A stretch of 64,000 nucleotides of DNA from Heterobilharzia americana. Taxonomy: Eukaryota > Platyhelminthes > Trematoda > Strigeidida > Schistosomatidae. Position numbers and translations under genes: made by a program. Location: positions 2,985,755 to 3,049,754 of the forward strand of contig OX104132.1 in assembly GCA_944470555.2 (NCBI GenBank), written 5' to 3'. Position 1 is the stretch's first letter, and each line of letters starts with the position of its first letter. Under the pieces are notes generated by a model that ran no database searches, was not told the DNA's origin, and worked only from the letters and a program-made list of their open reading frames with translations. Positions 24,636-35,029 of this stretch are shown here, one piece after another.

Positions 24636-24907
24636 AATACCCGACCGATAGCTGCTACCTTGACGTGGTGGTCGGGCTTGTACATCACAATGACCCAACG
24701 AGCTATGCTGGTGGAACACTTGTTCCCTCGAGGTCCTACCATACCAGAAAGGTTTTTTGGATAGCGGTTAGACGAAAAGCACTTACCGTTGTGGTGTAAA
24801 TTACTACAGTATGATGGGGGCGTGAGGGCGAAGTCGTACTGCTGCTAGCTGGATGGGGTGTGACAGCAGTAAGGTGTTTCCCTTGGATGACCAGCAGTGA
24901 CATGAAG
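24636..24907 (+). mobile_element. LINE-A 5' end fragment
   Basis: About 270 bases almost identical to the first part of the intact element, starting CCCGACCGATAGCTGCTACC and stopping just after the GACCAGCAGTGACATG block. Only the 5' end is present, which is the reverse of normal LINE 5' truncation. A SINE-H copy follows at once. Confidence 0.85.
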
Positions 24908-25215
24908 CTCTAATGAGAAGTTGTGACCTGTGAGGTCAACCAGTTGGAAGTGAAGCGGATGCTAACTGAAGACCCTGGGTGATAGTAGCGCTATATCGTG
25001 AATTGACAGAAGTTAGAAATTGTGAACCACTGAAAACCGACCCAGTAACTGAGTTCGCGTTCGCCGTGAAACCTAAAGTTCCTGAGTTCAATCCGTAGCC
25101 AGGTCGTGGATTCATACTGCTGAGGAGTCCCATACTAGTCTGACGAAACAACTGTCCAATGCTCCCAGGTTTTCAATGGTTCCCCAACTGATGTCAGTCT
25201 ATGATGAATACTACC
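24908..25215 (+). mobile_element. SINE-H copy with intact ribozyme core
   Basis: Plus-strand copy. A body with TATCGTGAATTGACAGAAGT precedes a decayed tRNA-like segment whose box B is GAGTTCAATCC (25083-25093), then the hammerhead (25112-25165), and the 3' end GATGTCAGTCTATGATGAAT. It lies in ATAD2 intron 3, in the sense orientation of the gene. Confidence 0.8.
25112..25165 (+). ncRNA. Type I hammerhead ribozyme in SINE-H
   Basis: The core reads CTGAGGA at 25120, stem II GTC/GAC with a long loop, GAAA at 25145, stem III ACA/TGT around a two-base loop, and the cleavable C at 25156. Stem I (TACTG with CAATG) has one mismatch. Cleavage would fall after 25156. Confidence 0.7.
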
Positions 25216-25283
25216 TCTATATAATGAATCTGTTACATTGCTCGTCTTGTTTTCGTACATTTCTTAAACATTATTGATTATAG

Positions 25284-25539
25284 GTTTGGTAGAAATTGGG
25301 ATCATCGTGGTTCGAGTACATCGTCTTCGTCTAGTGCTTCAGATGGATCATTATATGATCGTGGTTCAATTCGCCGGAGTTGGGGCCGTTTGCATTACTC
25401 TACTAAAGAGAACAAAGGTCCTATAACAACTATTGATAATGATGTTGATGAGAAACATTTTGAGCGTCGTCGTAATAAAAGTACTCTGAATGCCAGATCA
25501 GAGCTTATGCCAATTAACAAACATCAATTTGGTTATGAA
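25284..25539 (+). CDS. ATAD2: ATAD2-like exon 4, Ser/Arg-rich linker
   Basis: Acceptor TTATAG before 25284, donor GTATGT at 25540. One base completes the Lys codon begun in exon 3, and 85 codons follow. The product has a serine run, then RRSWGRLHYST and a basic ERRRNKST segment. It is a hydrophilic linker without a named domain. A 62-base TA repeat begins about 325 bases downstream in the intron. Confidence 0.8.
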
Positions 25540-25862
25540 GTATGTTTTATTTAATTCTTTTCCGGGTTTTTTTTTATAACCTGTTTTCCATTTTGTGTGT
25601 TTTATGTGGTGGGGAGAGGGGGTGGGGTGAAAATGACTCGATGAATGTGAAGCGTAGCATATATTCCTTCAGAAGATTTGTTGAAACGATTAACTTTTAC
25701 TCGTTGAATTTAAAACTCATTCCACCTACTCCTAGCTCGTATTGTTATCCCTCATGTAATAGGTGTGATTCGTTTTTTAGTGCATAAACATCCACATGGT
25801 TACTGAGTGTAGCGTTTAGTTAGTTGCTACCACTGTCACTAACTAATGCCAAGAGGATATTC
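25540..25862. other. ATAD2 intron 4, first part
   Basis: Intron sequence without a recognised repeat; it precedes a TA microsatellite. Confidence 0.5.

Positions 25863-25864
<2 letters not shown>

Positions 25865-25926
<62 letters not shown>
25865..25926. repeat. (TA)n microsatellite
   Basis: About 62 bases of uninterrupted TA in ATAD2 intron 4. Confidence 0.97.
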
Positions 25927-25928
<2 letters not shown>

Positions 25929-26321
25929 TTCCTAATTTCAACTACTGCCTTGATGTGAGAATGCGACCAGAGTATATCGTAATACTTGAAACACTTGTTC
26001 TATGAGTAGCTATCATAATTGAAGGTGTTTGAGGTGTTAGTATCACAGTATTACCGAATCACGCTACACTACCTAAAAATGGGTCATAAAATTGATTTTA
26101 AGAAATCAAATTGAATATGTACGGAAACTCTCTTCGAAGAACTGGATAAACACGATGATAGCCTTTTATCGTAAGGAGACTTGTGGAGAAATAAGAATTC
26201 TCAACAAACGTGACAGGAGAGTTTATTTTTGTGCGACAAATAGTAGTAATAGTACTTCAGTGTATGTGGAGCAGACAACCAGGCTGGTAAGTGTAAGAGT
26301 AAAGTAGCATAGAATATATTC

Positions 26322-26735
26322 TTATTATTAATTTTTCCCTTAGGTTCCTATTGGAACATACCGCTTAAGTAGCACGCCTTCATTGCACTCTCTTCTCTGC
26401 AGTCTTTTCAACCTAGCACCACGACAGCCCAGAAGCTCTCATTTTCTTCCTCACACACCATCTCCTCCGTGTCACTCTCGCTTCGGACACCCAACTCGTC
26501 GTTTCCCATTTCAGTTCCACTCGGGTGCCTAACCTGGCACATGATGTCCCCAGTCGGCCTTCTTAGTGTGTGCCTAGTCCATCTCTACTTTCTTCTTCTG
26601 CATATTTGTTGGGTGATAGGTCCTTGGTTGGTTCGTTGCCAGCCAACTAGCCAGCCAGCCAGAGTTCCTTGTTGCTTATTCTCATTATTCTGGCCATCCG
26701 ATCATCAGTATCGAGCGTCTGGTTAACTATTTCAC
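26322..26735 (-). mobile_element. LINE-B 3' fragment
   Basis: Minus-strand 3' end of LINE-B, with the tail seen as TTATTATTAA at 26322-26331 and the C-terminal WRWIGHT region inverted. It includes GCCA-type tetranucleotides at 26640-26662. Confidence 0.8.
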
Positions 26736-26890
26736 TAGTTAATAGCTGGTCCCAAGCCCGGGGTAAAGAGAGAAGGTTGGGCATAGGGCTAGCAACCGTA
26801 CCCTGTAAAACCAATCCAATCACTAAAGAAACTTCAGAGGACAAAAAAAAACAAAGCATAGAATATACCGAAACCAAAATCCGAAGGCCT
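26736..26890 (-). repeat. Short dispersed repeat next to LINE-B
   Basis: About 130 bases shared with 39560-39680 and 56180-56310, with the common block GATTGGATTGGTTTTACAGG on the minus strand. In the 26- and 39-kb cases it lies directly before a LINE-B fragment in the same orientation, so it may be part of a longer LINE that I cannot name. Confidence 0.6.
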
Positions 26891-27149
26891 CAGTAGAGGT
26901 TAAAAAGAAGGTAGAAAAGAAATCGATAATCACGCTACACTATCTAGAAATTGGTTACAAAATTGACTTTGATAGAACTAAGGTTCTACAGAAAGGTTTT
27001 AGGTTATTCCAAGAAAGAATGATAGCCGAAGGCCTATATGTATATATCGGCAAATCAGGAAAGTATGAATAGACGAAATGGAGTAAAGAGTTAAGTGTCA
27101 CCCTTGGCAGTTACTGATTCAAATGATTTATTACTAACACACTGAATGA

Positions 27150-27580
27150 TTAGTTAGGTATCATTTGACTATCTGTGTGGGATAGCAAAGGTGATTTGGC
27201 CGACTAGTAATTTATACTGGTTGCTGATTGAAGTTGAGATGACAATTTAGGTTGCAGTGGAATTGGAACCAGTGACCAGTTGGGATTGCAACCCGATACT
27301 CTATCAACTGAGCTACGAGGTTAAACTACTGACTAAATTGTTTATCTGATGTTTACTAACGTTACGTAATATATAATTTTACTTGTTGTTCCTTTTTTCC
27401 TATTTATTAGTAAAAATCTCCTGTTTTAGAACTGAATAATATTATCGACTTGCAGTGATAAAATTAAAATAATCTGGTCAGCAGTCGGACTGCGAAGCCT
27501 TGGGTTGACAGCATCGGTCACTGGTTCGAATCCGACTGTAGTCGAAATTTTCATTTCACCTTCAATTATCACCTAGTATG
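27150..27580. repeat. Inverted pair of tRNA-like SINE segments (family C)
   Basis: On the minus strand, 27322-27250 reads like a tRNA: box A TAGCTCAGTTGATAGAG, an anticodon-like stem, and box B CTGGTTCCAATTCC. On the plus strand, 27476-27545 holds a second tRNA-like half with box B CTGGTTCGAATCC. The same arrangement recurs at 56753-57050. No hammerhead core is present. These are SINE-type promoters, not functional tRNA genes: the acceptor stem and CCA-end context are missing. Confidence 0.6.
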
Positions 27581-27627
27581 AATGATTAATTATCATAGTT
27601 TAGAAAGACAATCAACCTAGGATCAGG

Positions 27628-28135
27628 CATTATTGTGTAATGGTCCGAGTTGTCACACCTTATATCACTACATCAAGTAGAAAGGTAATGAGGTGAAGGA
27701 TGAAGATAAGAGAATGCAGTCAAAAGAAATATAAAGTACTAAAGGAGAGGAAGGAAGAATGAGAAAGTGGTGAGATTCGGTATAATGGTGTTAAGATGAA
27801 GATAATGTGTGTGGGGATACATCTACGCCACTGATGTCGGTTTTCACCCATATCACCTAGAGTCAGTCTCCAACCCCTGGTTTGTCTTGTCCCGCGGACC
27901 CCAACCACCTAGTCTGCATCGCTCCACATGGCTCAAACCAACAGTCAGAGACTTCATACACTGGTACCATGTTTTAGTCTGATCACCTCGAGTCTTTATC
28001 CAGCCTGGATCTACTTCAGTCAACATTGTATGACGAGGCAATCGAAAACTAGGCATACATGACACGTGTATCGCAAAACCTCGTCAACCGACTTACCTCT
28101 ACTCCTAACTTCTGCATTATTCATATGACTATTCG
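27628..28135 (-). mobile_element. LINE-A 3' fragment
   Basis: Minus-strand copy of the LINE-A 3' end with the 3' untranslated region at 27635-27800 and C-terminal codons up to the HRLPRHTMLAEVG region. It is 5' truncated and has small indels. Confidence 0.8.
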
Positions 28136-28472
28136 AAGAGAGGATTTGATAAGGAGATTAAATACACGTCATTGAATTCTTTTAGATATATAGCCTTAAT
28201 ATTTTCCCTGAAGAAGCTTGGATGATATTTTCTTGTGAAACAACGTTGGCATTATTTTGATTTCAAACCTGTTGTGACTAACACATATACTAATGTCAAC
28301 CTTTTACCCTAGAGCCCAGTATTTACCATTCAATCAAATCTTAATTATAATTTCTACAGATTTATTCCTTTTATTATATTAAATTTTGAGGGGGTTGTGG
28401 AGATTTGGAAATATTTCAAGTTGTTATTCATCGAAGACTGACATCAGTAGTTGGAGGAACAAAGGAAACCTG

Positions 28473-28528
28473 GGAGCACTGGACAGCTGTTTCGTCAGAC
28501 TAGTATGGGACTCCTCAGCAGTGCGCAC
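28473..28528 (-). ncRNA. Type I hammerhead ribozyme in SINE-H
   Basis: On the minus strand stem I GCACTG pairs fully with CAGTGC after the cleavage site. The core is CTGAGGA, stem II GTC/GAC, GAAA, stem III ACA/TGT with loop GC, then the cleavable C. All invariant core bases are present. Confidence 0.8.
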
Positions 28529-28540
28529 CCACGACCCCAC

Positions 28541-28610
28541 CGGCAGGGATCGAACCCGCGACCTTCAGGTTCCGTGACCAGCGCGTTACCATTGAGCTAG
28601 CCACTGGGTC
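28541..28610 (-). promoter_or_regulatory. tRNA-like Pol III promoter of SINE-H
   Basis: The minus strand reads GACCCAGTGGCTAGCTCAAT, then GGTAACGCG, and box B GGGTTCGATCCC. Box A (TAGCTCAATGG) and box B match Pol III consensus elements with tRNA-like spacing. Confidence 0.75.
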
Positions 28611-28911
28611 AGAATCCAATGCTCCATATTTCCAACTTCTGTTAGCTCACGATATAGCGCAAACCGCCACCCAATGTCATCGTTGAGTATTTGTCCTCAC
28701 GGCCATCAGGCTTTGACTCCACCGGTCACGACTTGTCATTGGAACTTCGGGAATACTTCTCGAAGCTAGTCACCAATGAGCACTAGTTCAATTGTCAGTC
28801 TTCGATGAATAACAACTTTTATTATATTAAATTTTTTTATATGAAACATCTTATAATTACTTTTTTTTTTGTTTCTTTTCTGTTTCTCATCTTATCTTTT
28901 ACTTCATAAAG

Positions 28912-29131
28912 AAAAAATCTACAATCAAGGATAAATCATTTACTGGTAGTTGTCTTGCTGATATTGAACCAATGTCAATTGATTCATCTGTAGGATTTGA
29001 ACAAATTGGTGGTAATGAAAATCATATATTAGCATTGAAAGAAAGTATAATCTTGCCTTTAATGTATCCTGAAGTATTTATCAAATTCAATGTTGAACCA
29101 CCTCGTGGTGTATTGTTTTCAGGACCTCCAG
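28912..29131 (+). CDS. ATAD2: ATAD2-like exon 5, start of AAA1 and first half of Walker A
   Basis: The acceptor lies at ATAAAG after a long T tract, and the donor is GTAAAA at 29132. The exon encodes the entry to the first AAA module: GFEQIGGNENHI, then PLMYPEVFIKF and PPRGVLFSGPPG. The intron splits the Walker A glycine codon, so the P-loop GPPGTGKT is formed only after splicing to exon 6. These segments are strongly conserved in animal ATAD2. A SINE-H element with a 19-bp target-site duplication lies about 95 bases upstream of the acceptor. Confidence 0.92.
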
Positions 29132-29499
29132 GTAAAAATTCCAAAAGGATTTTACCTCATTTTATTTTCTTCTTCTTCTTCTATATAAAGAAGTTTTCAA
29201 AATAGGATAATATTTTTTATAATTGAATTGTATATTCCCTGTATCCATATGTAATTGCTTAGAAGATTGTAAGGCACTTGTATTGTATAGAGGTTAAAGA
29301 AAGAGGCTACTTTCAGTGTGGATGCAGAATACTTTGGTCGACTCAAATAATGTGATATGACTATAAAGGTATAAAAAGGTTACAAATTTTATTGGTAACA
29401 AGTGAAGTACACTTTAGAATGGGACAAAATTGGTTTCTTTACTACTTTCTTCCCTCTTGAGATCAGAGATGTTCCCACTAGAATTGCCATACACACATA

Positions 29500-31015
29500 C
29501 ATATCTTGTCAAACTCTGAAAGAAGGATGACCTAGGTCTTTGCATACAAGAACTGGCACGGAGTCAGGCTCCTGTTCACTCCAAGTATGATATTAAGGTG
29601 TATCATCCTGGAGAGACTGAAAAATGCTCTGGATTCAAAATTACAACCGGAACACGGTGACTGCCTTCAGGAAGAACAAATCATGGGTGAATCAAATTGC
29701 TACGCTACGCATCACCATAGAACGGAGCATAGAATGGCAGTCAACTCTCTACCTCAACTTCATCGACTTTGAACAGGCCTTCGACAGAGTCGACCTAGAA
29801 GTAATTTGGGAGGGAGTTGCTTCAACACTACGAAATACCACTAACTTTGATCAACCTAATTCAACAGCTGTATTCTATGTGATGCTAAATGCCAAGTGGT
29901 TTACAATGAAAAGCTCAGTGATGCTTTTAAAGTGAAGACATGCAGGAGTAAGACAAATTTGCCTACTATCACCGATGGTCTTCCTGATTGTGGTCCACTC
30001 GACTCGACTGGATCATGAAAGAAACAACTGTGAGGGGCTGTGAGAAGATAGGCATACACAGTTTGACCGATGAAAACATAAAGACACTAGAAGATTTGGA
30101 TTTCGCCCCCGATGATGGTTTTTGTCGAATATCCTGCCACACAAACTCGAAGATCTACAGGCGAAGACTAACAGGTTGACAGAAGAGGTGAGGCAGTGAA
30201 GCCGGGACTTCCTTCAGGTGATGAAGATGCCCAACCAACAACAACAACAACAACAGTATGAACAACAAGCACCAGTCATCATCAACGGGAGAAACCTAAA
30301 CGACGTAGTCTCTCTCACCTACCTACTTGCCTAGACAGCATCGTTACAGCTACAGGTAGTGGTGGCACAGATTAAGATGTCGAATCAACGACCATCGGAA
30401 AGACAGTAAGACACAGGCCTTCTTGCAATAATCTGAAATCAGTGTGGAGATCTACTGCACTCCACTGCACTGCACTCAGGATAGAGCGTGAACAACATCG
30501 GGATTTTCAACACCAATGCTAGTCAAGTCAGTGCTTCCATGTGATCGTTCAGAGACTTGGCGTGTCACGAAAAGCATTTCCAACAAACTACAGATATTCA
30601 TCAACAACTGCCACCTACGCTCACTTGTTACTGAAGATCAGATGGCCAGAATAATGAGAATAAGCAAGGAGGAGGAACTCACTATGGCCTGGCAACGAAA
30701 CGAACCAACAAAGCAAGAACCTATCACTCAACAAATATTCAGTGGAAGGAAGTGGAGATGGATTGGGCATACACTGAAAAGGCCATTTAGGGACATCACG
30801 CACCAGGTCAGGCACTCGAGTGGAACTGAAATGGGAAACGACGAGTTGGGTGTCCGAGGCGAGAGTGACATGGAGGAGATGGTGTGTGAAGAAGAAGTGA
30901 AAGCGTGTGGGCAATTGTGGAGCTGGGTAAAAAGACTGCAGAGAAGAGAGTGAAGTGGTTACGTACTACTGAAGGCGCATATGTTCCCCTAAGAACCCAA
31001 GGGAACCTCATAATA
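29500..31015 (+). mobile_element. LINE-B copy
   Basis: Pieces of reverse transcriptase are readable: YLNFIDFEQAFDRVDLEVIW (motif A, 29755-29810) and CITNGLPDCGPLDST-type motif B context, then a C-terminal SISNKLQIFINNCHLRS and RKWRWIGHTLKRPFRDITHQ (30755-30805). The same subfamily recurs inverted at 32595-33725 and 49425-50605. Stops and indels are present and the tail is poorly preserved near 31015. It fills much of ATAD2 intron 5. Confidence 0.85.
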
Positions 31016-31495
31016 GCCTGAAAATTACACAATAACGTATTGCTGCTTTTTTTTTGATCAAGCTTACTGAAGTGTGTTGTCAATTTCTTATTTTAAAAGG
31101 TGCAATTCTCTACACAATACTGATATATAATACATTGATTAATCACTAGAGGGGGTAACCAATTTCATGTTCATTACCTACATCAAACTAACACTGATAA
31201 ATGGTGTTAAAGACTTTATGTATTTCTGATACCGTAATTATACCAGCTTGAGACTTGCGCATACTTGTTGATGGACGATAGATAGAGGAGGTTATTGAAG
31301 TGAAGAATCATTGCATGATAGGAATTAGTTAGTTGATTAGAAAATTGTGCTTTATAAGTGCACATTGTCTAGTAAGGTACTCTTACAATGCTGTGAAGAA
31401 ATTGATACCGAGCGAACTAGCCATAAACTATCCTTACTGTCAAATAAACACAACAACTAGTTGTTTCAGGTATCTGATGAGAGTTTTGCGTTTAA
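31016..31495. other. ATAD2 intron 5, unassigned
   Basis: AT-rich intron without recognised repeats. Confidence 0.4.
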
Positions 31496-31600
31496 TGGTT
31501 GGTATTCCTTTATGGATTATTGACATCAGTTGGGACTCGTCAACAGTACTCACTCATGACCACCTCCTTATCAGGTTTTCAATATTCCTCCAAATGATTT
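31496..31600 (-). mobile_element. SINE-H fragment
   Basis: Short reverse fragment with GACATCAGTTGGGACTCGTC and AACAGTACTCACTCATGACC, equivalent to the part around the ribozyme in other copies, with the core mostly deleted. It ends about 90 bases before exon 6. Confidence 0.5.
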
Positions 31601-31687
31601 ACAATTGTTAAAATGTATCTGTTACTTATTTCTTAAAAAAAGTGTACAGATATATCATTAAATTTTCTTAATATCTACACCTTATAG

Positions 31688-31941
31688 GTACAGGGAAAAC
31701 GTTGTTAGCTAGAGCATTAGCTAATGAATGCAGTCGGTTAGCTGGAGGTAATGATGGTTCTGTAAAACAACGTCGTGCAATTGCCTTTTTTATGCGTAAA
31801 GGAGCTGATTGTTTATCTAAATGGGTTGGTGAATCTGAGCGTCAATTACGTTTATTATTTGACCAAGCATATCGTATGCGTCCTTCTGTCATTTTTTTTG
31901 ATGAAATTGATGGTTTAGCACCGATTCGTTCATCGAAACAA
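31688..31941 (+). CDS. ATAD2: ATAD2-like exon 6, AAA1 P-loop, pore region and Walker B
   Basis: Acceptor CTTATAG, donor GTATGT. The exon completes Walker A (TGKTLLARALANECS) and carries FFMRKGADCLSKWVGESERQ, which includes the pore-loop region of the family, and the Walker B segment IFFDEIDGLAP. The catalytic Asp-Glu pair is present, so AAA1 looks competent for ATP binding and hydrolysis. An insert of about six residues (GGNDGS region) relative to vertebrate ATAD2 sits before the pore segment. Confidence 0.95.
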
Positions 31942-32025
31942 GTATGTTTTCAAGTGTATTATCAATTGATATTTAAAGAATAATTGATAATGAGCATGTT
32001 TAGTAAAAATTTTTAACATTTCTAT

Positions 32026-32205
32026 CATCGATGATTTGGGCATCCGAAGGTGACATGGAGGAGATTGTTTGAGGAAGAAATGAGAGCTTATAGGCTGTTG
32101 TGGAGCCCAGGTTCAAAAGATTTCAGACAACAGAGCGTATTGGAGACATGCTACTGAAGCCCTATGTTCCATTAGGAACCCAAGGGACAAATAATAATAA
32201 TAATA
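32026..32205 (+). mobile_element. Short LINE-B 3' end
   Basis: Only the last 160 bases of LINE-B with an (AAT)n tail (about 32190-32203). An 8-base direct repeat ATCATCGA at each side may be the target-site duplication. Confidence 0.75.
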
Positions 32206-32594
32206 CATCATCGACCAACTATTTTCCAAACCTTACAGTAATTAACTGTCATGGTTATACAACAAAGACGTCTAGTGAACTTCCAGAATTCCCCTTTTTC
32301 ATACTTTTAGTTCATAGTAAGGTTTAGCACAAAGGGGAGTAGGGTTGAACAGTACAAAAGTACTTTACATGCACGCTTACATACATCTTACAGTGACTAC
32401 TGGCACTTCGAGTGGTGTATGTATGTGTGAATTCACTGTCATGAAGTGATATTATCCAGTTAACTAGATATTATGCTAAATAGTCATGGCGGCCATTTAG
32501 TTTACTAAATAATCAACCAATGTGTCTATCTTACAACTCGACTGATTAAGCGAACAATTGATGAAACGAAATAGTTGGTTATACAGAAACAATA

Positions 32595-33725
32595 TATAAT
32601 TTGTCCCTTGGGTTCCTAGTGGAACATACCGCATCAGTAGCTTGTCTCCATTTCACTCGGTTCTCTGTAATCTTTTAAACTTGGCTCCACGACAGCCCAC
32701 AAGCTCTCATTTTCTTCCTCACACACCATCTCCTCCATGTCACTTTCGCCTCGGACACCCAACTCGTCGTTTCCCATTTCAGTTCCACTCGAGTACCTGA
32801 CCTGGCGTGTGATGTCCCTAAATGGCCTTTTCAGTGTATGCCCAATCCATCTCCACTTCCTTCCACTGAATATTTGTTGAGTGATAGGTTCTTGCTTTGT
32901 TGGTTCGTTTCGTTGCCAGGCCATAGTGAGTTCCTCCTCCTTGCTTATTCTCATTATTCTGGCCATTGATCTTCAGTAACGAGCAGCGTAGGTGGCAGTT
33001 GTTGATGAATATCTGTAGTTTGTTGGAAATGCTTTTCGTGACACGCCAAGTCTCTGAACGATCACATGGAAGCACTGAGTTGACTAGCATTGGTGTTGAA
33101 AATCCCGATGTTGTTCACGCTCTATCCTGAGTGCAGTGCAGTGGAGTGCAGTAGATCTCCACACTGATTTCAGATTATTGCAAGAAGGCCTGTGTCTTAC
33201 TGTCTTTCCGATCCTGGCTGGTTTTGATGTTCTTGTCAGTGCCACCTGTAGTTGAAACGATGCTGCCCAGATAGGTGAAAGAGGTTACCTTCTTCAGGTT
33301 TCTCCCGTTGATGGTGATTCGTACCTCTTGTTGTTGATGCTGTTGTTCGTTGGGTATCTTTATCAACTCCGTCTTCTCTACGTTCACTTGAAGTCCCGTC
33401 TTCGCTGTCCTACCGCTTCTATCAACATGTTAGTTTTTGCCTGTAGATCTTCGAGTTTATGGGACATTAGAAGACACAAGTCATCGGTGAAATCCAGATC
33501 TCCTAGGATCTTTTCCTTGATCCAGCGTGTGCCCCTCTTCTCGCTCGTCACAGCTGTTTGTTGCATGATCCAGTCCACCACAATCAAAAGGATCATGGGT
33601 GATAGTAGACAGCCTTGTCTTACTCCATCATGTCTTCACTTCAAAGGCATCACTCAGCTTCCTATTGTGAATTACTTGGCATGTTGCATCATATGGCATA
33701 TAGGTGCTGTTGAAGCAGTTGCCAA
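32595..33725 (-). mobile_element. LINE-B copy in reverse
   Basis: The minus strand reads MNVEKTELIKIPNEQQHQQQ, then TSFTYLGSIVSTTGGTDKNI and RKWRWIGHTLKRPFRDITRQ, all C-terminal LINE-B sequence, and further up DLDFTDDLCLLMSHKLEDL (FTDD in place of FADD). It is truncated near 33725. The coding frame is broken in a few places only. Confidence 0.85.
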
Positions 33726-34074
33726 ATTACTTCTCAGATACAGAAAGAATATAATAAAAGTAATTATGATGGCTCCAACTGCAGGTGAGAACTTAAAATC
33801 TGGTCAACACACAAATACACACAAAGTCGATCATGAACATCTTGAGTTCCCTGTCCCAGAACAGATGATAATTATTTTCAACATCTAAGAGGTTATTCCA
33901 GTTAAATCACTTCTTCTGTGATTACCCTACAAACACTCTAATCCTTTCTTATCGATAAGAATAACACAGGAATTTACTGTTTACTACCAGACCCCAGATA
34001 GTACTTTCTGGTTAGTTTAACTAAATAATCGTAGGGGAATGAGTTATCAATTCTGTCTGCTGGTTTCTGGAAGT
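33726..34074. other. ATAD2 intron 6, unassigned
   Basis: No repeat recognised. The open frame that crosses it (to 33888) begins in antisense LINE-B and is not a gene. Confidence 0.4.
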
Positions 34075-34395
34075 TTATGAATTGATTTCAGGTTAAAATT
34101 CATCATGGACTGACATCAGTTGGAGGAACCATTGAAAACCTGAGAGCACTTGACAGCTGTTTCGTCAGACTAGTATTGGGACTCCTCAGCAGTGCTCACC
34201 CATGACCCCGCCCTGCCTTCCAGGGATCCATCCCTGAACCTTCTCGTTCGGTTACCAACACGTTGCCATTAAGCTAACTACTTGGTCGGAATCCAATGGC
34301 CCACACTTCCTACTTCTGTCAATTCATGACCTACATCCAATGTTGTCGTTGAGTAACTGTCCACATGTTCGACCACTAATAAGCGCCAGATTAAT
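34075..34395 (-). mobile_element. SINE-H copy with intact ribozyme core
   Basis: Reverse copy with the 3' end near 34098 (ATTCATCATGGACTGACATC), the hammerhead at 34144-34199 and a decayed tRNA-like segment (about 34215-34285). A plus-oriented SINE-H copy follows after only about 35 bases. Confidence 0.75.
34144..34199 (-). ncRNA. Hammerhead ribozyme in SINE-H
   Basis: Minus strand: stem I AGCACTG, core CTGAGGA, stem II GTC/GAC, GAAA, stem III ACA/TGT with loop GC and the cleavable C. The first base of the 3' stem I strand is A instead of C, giving one mismatch next to the cleavage site. Confidence 0.65.
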
Positions 34396-34429
34396 TCTAT
34401 CTGAAGGTTTGTAGAGCTTTATTAATTGA

Positions 34430-34680
34430 TTTTAAGTTGGAATTCATCATTGATGATTAGCTTCGAGAAGTGATTCCCGAAGTTCCAATGAGAAGTAGTG
34501 AGAAGTGGAGTCGACCAAGTCGAACGTAAAGGTCGTGGGATGGATCCCTGGGAAGTTGGGGCGGATTCATGAGTATTCACTGCTGAGGAGTCGGACGAAA
34601 TAGAGCTGCCCAGTGTTCCCTGGTTTCCAATGGTTCCTTCAATTGATGTCAGCTCATGATGAATTCCAACTTCATATGAG
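34430..34680 (+). mobile_element. SINE-H copy, stem II deleted
   Basis: Ends are inverted copies (GGAATTCATCATTGATGA at 34439 and CTCATGATGAATTCC near 34655). The ribozyme core keeps CTGAGGA and GAAA but the stem II loop is reduced to GTCGGAC, which cannot fold, so it should be inactive. Confidence 0.7.
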
Positions 34681-35029
34681 ATATCAGTTTGAAATGTTTC
34701 TTTAAATATTCGTGTTCTGAGAATGAATCGTTGCACTGTGTTTGTCTGTAGCATTTCGATGATAAGCAACTTCTTGACTTTAGTCTGAAAGAATCGAGAT
34801 TATTTCCAGAAAAAATTGAAACATTCAACAACCTTGTACATGTTTGTCTAGAACTCAATTAACCACATCTATTGTCTGATATGTGATGATACTATCTGTC
34901 TATCCAAACCTCAGTATGTATGACAATCGGTGTTCGAACTCACTACCTACTAGTTGAAAGTGAACTGACAAAATCAACGACTCACAGCTAGCTCCATGTA
35001 GAGAAAGAGTATGCAGAACCCAGTAGATG

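Larger units (their letters stand above)
26055..27090 (+). mobile_element. Penelope-like C-terminal relic split by LINE-B
   Basis: Two pieces, 26055-26320 and 26925-27090, start with the same roughly 45-base block (ATCACGCTACACTA...). The second reads HYLEIGYKIDFDRTKVLQKG, then FRLFQERMIAEGLY, which matches the tail of GIY-YIG domains in Penelope-like elements. A reverse LINE-B fragment and a short dispersed repeat lie between. The assignment rests on the pattern His...Gly-x-x-Ile-Asp-Phe...Val-Leu, so it is tentative. Confidence 0.5.
28388..28816 (-). mobile_element. Full-length SINE-H with 19-bp target-site duplication
   Basis: A 429-base element flanked by a perfect 19-base direct repeat (28369-28387 and 28817-28835, starting TTTTATTATATT). 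Read on the minus strand: 5' end GTTATTCATCGAAGACTGAC, a 200-base body, a tRNA-like promoter (28610 to 28541), a hammerhead (28528 to 28473), then an inverted copy of the 5' end and a tail to 28388. Pol III transcription from internal boxes is inferred. It lies in ATAD2 intron 4, about 95 bases before exon 5. It is the best reference copy in the window. Confidence 0.88.

Noticed and set aside
27250..27322. True tRNA gene on the minus strand
   Set aside because: Boxes A and B are good, but the acceptor stem does not pair and the segment belongs to a repeated inverted family.
33328..33888. 186-codon open frame as a gene
   Set aside because: Its first half is antisense to LINE-B coding sequence.
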